Of a stretch of DNA of 64,000 nt, positions 45,101 to 51,100 are shown in pieces; the first letter of the stretch is position 1; the number at the start of each line of letters is the position of its first letter. This stretch comes from Thereva unica (lineage: Eukaryota; Arthropoda; Insecta; Diptera; Therevidae). The DNA lies in NCBI GenBank assembly GCA_949987705.1, contig OX465281.1:82674543-82738542 (forward strand), written 5' to 3'. A program made the translations under genes and the position numbers. The notes beneath the pieces are model-generated. The model was not told the origin of the DNA. It saw only the letters and a list, made by a program, of their open reading frames with translations, and made no database searches.

Positions 45101-48100
45101 AATTGCAATTTAACAAGTTTAAAGAACACTATAGGTCTAGTTTGTCACTGTGATGCCAGCTGCTGTAGTTTTCAACGGGACATGCTAAGGCATTTAGCTT
45201 TTGACAGGGTAGGCATTTGTAATATTGACACCATCTCAAACTGTTAGTTAAATCAGCCATTACCGTATCCTGATCAGTGTCGTACTAAAGTTGGTCTGAA
45301 CATTAGGATCATCATCATTGGCGCTAAAGCTGTCTGAGATCCTTGGCCTCCTCAAGGAAGTTCTTCCAATATTCTCGGACTTGCTTTTCCAGTTCATAAT
45401 CCCAATTGTACGAAGTCCGTTTATTTGTTGTCTTTATATTTTTCTTTTATGCGTTTGCAGGAACAGGATTTTTGGGGACACGTCTTCAATCCTATCCAGC
45501 TTAGGCATGCTATCTTGATGTTTTGTTACAATTCGTGGCTCTATCGTCTTCTCCACACACACACTTTATTTACTATGCCTGTAATCCTACAGAGAATTTT
45601 TCTCTCGCATCTTTCAAGAACCTGCCTACTTACCTACCTACTTAGAAAGCATCCATGCATCCGATCCGTACATAACTAATAATAATAATTGTATAACTTA
45701 AATTTTAGATTTCTGCTTAATATTTTAGATTTCAAGTATCTGAACATACTTAGTATTTGTTGTTCGCTAGAAGTATCCTCCTTTTAATTTCCGCCATTAT
45801 GTTGTTTTCTTTGTTGAGTTCCTAACTATTGTAGGTTAATTCGTTTACGGATTCTATATACACATTTTATCTATCGTATGTTATATCCTGTTCTTTCTCT
45901 ACTATTTTTATTAGGAATCCACATATGTTTCGTCTTATTTTCATTCATTATAATTCCAGCTTTTGATGCTGATTTTTCTAGCTGCAGCCTATGAAGACTA
46001 AGTCATTGGCATATTCCATTAACTAAACAGACTTGTTTAGAATTGTCCCTTGGATCCCTGAGTTCTTGCTTTGTTTATCACTCAACTGAATAATGTTTTA
46101 GTTAGTAGGATTATTGGTCAAGTTTAGTTCGACCACTGCTTCGTAGTTTTTAGATCGTAACGTAAAATCATTATGTTATTTTAAAGTCAATGAAAACGCG
46201 GCGTGTCTCTAGATTAAATTTTTACGTCTTCTCAATTGTTTGTCGTAATGAAAACATGTGACCGGTAGTGGACTTTTGTTTCTTGAATCCGCACTGGCTA
46301 TTGATTATGTAATTAAATGAGGAACTATTTCGTCAGAGGTATTTTATTGTTTCCTTGTAGATAAATCTACAAAGTGCTATTAAATTTAGGCTTGGATTTT
46401 TGACAAAGAAGGAAATTCGTCCATTTTTTAGTTGGTCGGTTTTTTATGCAACCCTAGGTTATCGACAAGAAGGTTTTTTTTTAAAAGTTGAAGTGTGGAC
46501 CTAATAATTACTAAATCTCATGGTATGCCTCGTTCTGTCTGTGAACTAACCTCTGGTAGACCAGTATTTATATAATTTTGTTGTATGGAAAAGCATAGTG
46601 AAAAAAGTGTGTATTTTGGTAAATAATCGCATAATTTATATTTCTATCCTTGACTATTTTGCAATATCATTTACCGTTCACGAAATATTTGCGAAAAATC
46701 ATTTTCGTGACCTTTGACTTTGAACAATTTTTTTGCGCGCACGACTAGAAGGATATTTTTTTTCTAAATTGGAGTTTAAACCTTATATTCAGAAAAATTC
46801 ATAGTGTGTGATCAAACCTCTGGCGGACCAGTATTTATATTTTTTTTTGTATGGAAAATCATAAAACCGCGATATCTCTCGAACGGTCACTCGTAGAGAA
46901 AATAGTGTTAAGAGCTTTTCGTGTAGAGAATCTCATCATCTATATTTCTTGCAATGACTATTTTGCAATAGTAGTTACCGTTTACGAAATATTTGCAAAG
47001 GGTGTTTGCGATTTTTCACATTGAAATATTTTTTTTGCGCACACCATTTAGCAATGAACATTTAATTACTTTATTGCATGCATACTCCTGTTTGTCCAGG
47101 GTTGAAAATGAAAATGATGATGAGTGCAAATAGAATGAATGTGTGGGAATCCTGTAACATAAACAACTTCTTTCAAAGCATCATAAAACCCCAACGCAAT
47201 CCGAGTGTTGCGTATCAAATAATAAGGTAATTAAAACTTACAGCTGACCAAAACGAAAAATGGATTAAAAAATATGTATGCAATTATAATTTTAAATTTC
47301 AAAAGTATTTATATACAGGGTGTATCCAATAAGTTTACAAAGTGGCCGCGGCTGTTGATAGGTTTTGGTTGGACGAATAAAAACTCGTATTAGAGGGGAG
47401 TTTATCGTAACGCTTTAGCTGCTAGGGTATTTTGAAATTTTTTTGATAGAGTTTTACATATCACCCTGCACGCACCTTTTTCTCTAAAAAATACGTAGTT
47501 AACCTATACTTTTTTTCCAAAATTAGAAAGCTTGGAATATTTGCTATAAATAATGTATTTCCTATAAACTATTTTTATGCTATTATTTTATGTTAAAATT
47601 GGCCTTAGTGGCCTATTTGCGAAAACTCTCGATAGTGGTTCCTAATGAAACAAGTGGACGTTGAAGATGTCGGTTTGGTGATGGCAACAATTTTAATAGT
47701 TACTGGTTGTTAGTTAAATCCAGAGATAATCTAATAAAGAACTCAAAAAAAGTTTGTCCTACCAAATTGATGGTCCTACCAAAAGGATCGCCCACCCTCA
47801 ACCTGTGCAAATTACTAGTAACAAGCTGATTTTTTCGCTGTTCGTTAGTACGCTGGCTTATTCTTATTGAGTTTCTTTGGTTTTCGTGGTTGTGGGTTGT
47901 GCAACTCTTTTCTAGTGGAGAGCCTGCATCCTATTCAACTCATAGACTGGTCTTTGAGCCCACCCATCTTTACGGTTTGTTGATATGAGGTTTTCCTACT
48001 ATGCTGGCACCATATGTATTTTTGCCCATGTCGTGATGTTGTTCGAGATTCAGCACTTGAATCATTCTCCCCTCTTTCTTTCTCGAATCAGGCTTGTAGT

Positions 48101-51100
48101 TGGCTATGGCGGAGTTTAAGGCGTTTACCAGAATTGTTAAATTATTTTGGATTGTACATTTACATTAATAGTTTTTCTCTTAGTTTGCACCTAGCTCCGC
48201 AAACTGCCAATTTAATTTTGCTGTTGAATACTTGCTCATTGGCTTCTTTAGTAATAATTAACCGAATATTATTTCTCCTTTGTTCTCCTATCATTTATCT
48301 TCGTAAAGCAGGATATTTTGCTGGAAATATAATATATGGGATCTATTATATATTATATTTCCAGCAAAATACTGAATAGTACCTTAGTAATATAGTAAAT
48401 ATATTTTAAATTTAATTAGTTCATATATGAGTTATATTTGTCCTAAATAATTTCAATTTATTATCTAATCATTTATATATTTGCAGTTCAAGTATAGCCT
48501 CAAGTAAACATCAACAAGAATCCGAAGATAATCATATGAGTTTGAGCTATTCGGTGCTTGGTACTGAAGCAACCCGTAGAATTTCACCACGTGAAGAAGT
48601 TAATAATGGAAATAATAACAGCTATCAGCAAATAAATAGCCATCACCATAGCAGCAATAATAACTGTAGTAGTAACAAGAATAGCAATAATGTTGGAATA
48701 AATAGTAATGGAAATGGGCGACAACAGTCTCCATCTAGTTACAGTCATCTCAACTGTAGTAATAAATCAAATTCAAGTGATGATAGTCGACGGCAAAGCT
48801 CATCTCCTGTGACAGTTGGTAATTTAGCAAATAGCATTAGTACTTCCCCGGGAATAGGATCGCAAAACTGTATTTCCACAATTGATATGACGGACCCAGA
48901 AGCAACGATACCTAGTACGAAGCCGTGTCATAATCAAGGCAGTAGCAACATGAATAGCAATAGTACTGGAGGACAATTCAAAAATAATGCAAATGACTTC
49001 AGTCGGTTTACTAAAATTACATCAATTGAACAACGGCGGCTTTACAAGACTGAATTTGAGAATGACTACGATGAATATCGGGAACTGTTGAATAAAATTG
49101 AAAGTGTTGGACAGCGTTTTAAGGTTCTTGCCCAGCGGCTAAACAATGCTAGAAATAATGACGCAAATTATAGGGTATGTATCAATTCTTATAAAATTAT
49201 TCTTATAAATTGTGTTTACTATTCAATCTTTTATTAAGTTAATTCCCAACGATGCTTATGCACTTCAGGCTAATTTATCTTGAAATAAAATATTTTAGGT
49301 TATTGCTTCTATTGAACCAACTATTTCTATTTTATAAACACAATATTTCCTCAAGATTGGAATTTAATATTCTATAATTATTAGAAAGAATGTACATATA
49401 CTTTTATATTGCATTAAATTTTATTAAGAAAAAAAACAGTCATTGATAAACCTTTTTCTTGTGATAAAATATGTTTGGATACTTTTAATTTTCTTAATAA
49501 AATTTACGTATGAAACATTAAAGTGCTACATGTATCCATTGACTTGAATGGCTTATAGACTTAAGAGCCACTGCCCCCCAGTCCTACGTCAAATAATAAA
49601 GACTAAAAAAATTGCTGTGTATTGTCACTATAGTAGGTAAAAACTCTAGTGGTTTGCAAACCTTGAGTAGTGGTGCCTTAGGCCGGTATCAGGTGTTAAA
49701 TATGTACAAAAACTGAGCTCAATTATGTTGTTCTAGTATAAACGCTGAAATTTATATTTTATGACAGTATTTTAAAAGCCGGACCAATCCGAAGGGTCTA
49801 GCACTCCCTCTTCTCCCAGACACGGTATAAACTCAAATGCGCCGAGAGAAGTGCATAAATGTGTATCATTATCAAAAAACTAATTTTAATCCAAGAGCTG
49901 CTAAGGATCGAATAAATTTGATGATTTTTTACAGAAATATCATTATTGGGAAAATGATGACAGTGAGGTAAAAATACATAATGAAGAAGGAAATGACAAA
50001 GATGAAAATGAAGATGATTGAATGCGTTGTAACTGGGAATAAAATATCACAATTAATACAAAATTTAACTCAGCAAGTATTTTAATGTTCTTTCACATAT
50101 ACTTCTAGCTGGCCTTTTTTACGTCTGGGGCTTACACCTCCGCCGTTAGCATTGGTGTGGCTTTTTAAATACTGTCATAAATGTTTAAACAACTATATAT
50201 TACTGTCCGCCTTTGTACTTTAACGTAAATGAGCTCAATTTTGCGCACCTTTAACACGTGACATTGACCTAGTGCACCACTAGTCAGTGCCCGAGAGTTT
50301 TTACCTACAGTATTGACAATACACAGAAAAAGTTTTAGTTTATACCTTGATGTACGTCTGGGAGGCGACTCGAAAATCTGGAAGTTGGTACGTTGGAACC
50401 TTAACTCACAGTTTTAGATAGGTGGGAGTATTCTGCGCAGATTGCTACCTTATTCATGACAATAGGCTCTACAGTGTGATAAACCGTTCGGACTCTTTGC
50501 AAACACCCTGTATACACTATATACTGGAGCATTTTCTACCACCTCTAGGATATGAGTATCTTACGGTAGTAGATCGATGGATGAGATGTCTTGAAGTTTA
50601 TTCAATTCGAGATATATCCGTTTGTACACTATTATACTGAATACTATAGATTTTGTGATTCGGCGTACCACTTAAACGTCCTACAGATAAAGGAACACAA
50701 TCCGAATCTGAACTGTATCATCTCGTCTGAAGGTATACCGAGTGGACGAATGGTTCTACCGGCAACTTAAAGCCGCATTAATGGCAAGGGGCAACAGCAG
50801 CCATTGGTATTAAGATTTGCCTTCCGCCTAACTAGGTATTCACATGGCTATCAAAACCGATTGTAATGCTCACCAGTAAAGGTTGCCTACGTTTAGTATC
50901 TGATTCTAATTATCTAATTCCCTTCCGTCGAATAAAAAATCAATAGAACAATCACAATTTCTTTCTAATACGCAGAACGTTAAGCCCATATATATAAGCC
51001 CATATAATTTTTTGTAATTTTTCAGGGGCGCAAGCATAATGACGTCACCAAAAGCAGTCGTAAAACTGATTGTTTCCACAAAAAAGCCATAAAAAGCAAG

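Noticed and set aside
48014..48379. 121-codon ORF on +
   Set aside because: Leu/Phe/Ser-rich AT-driven reading that runs into a hairpin and ends without coding-like features.
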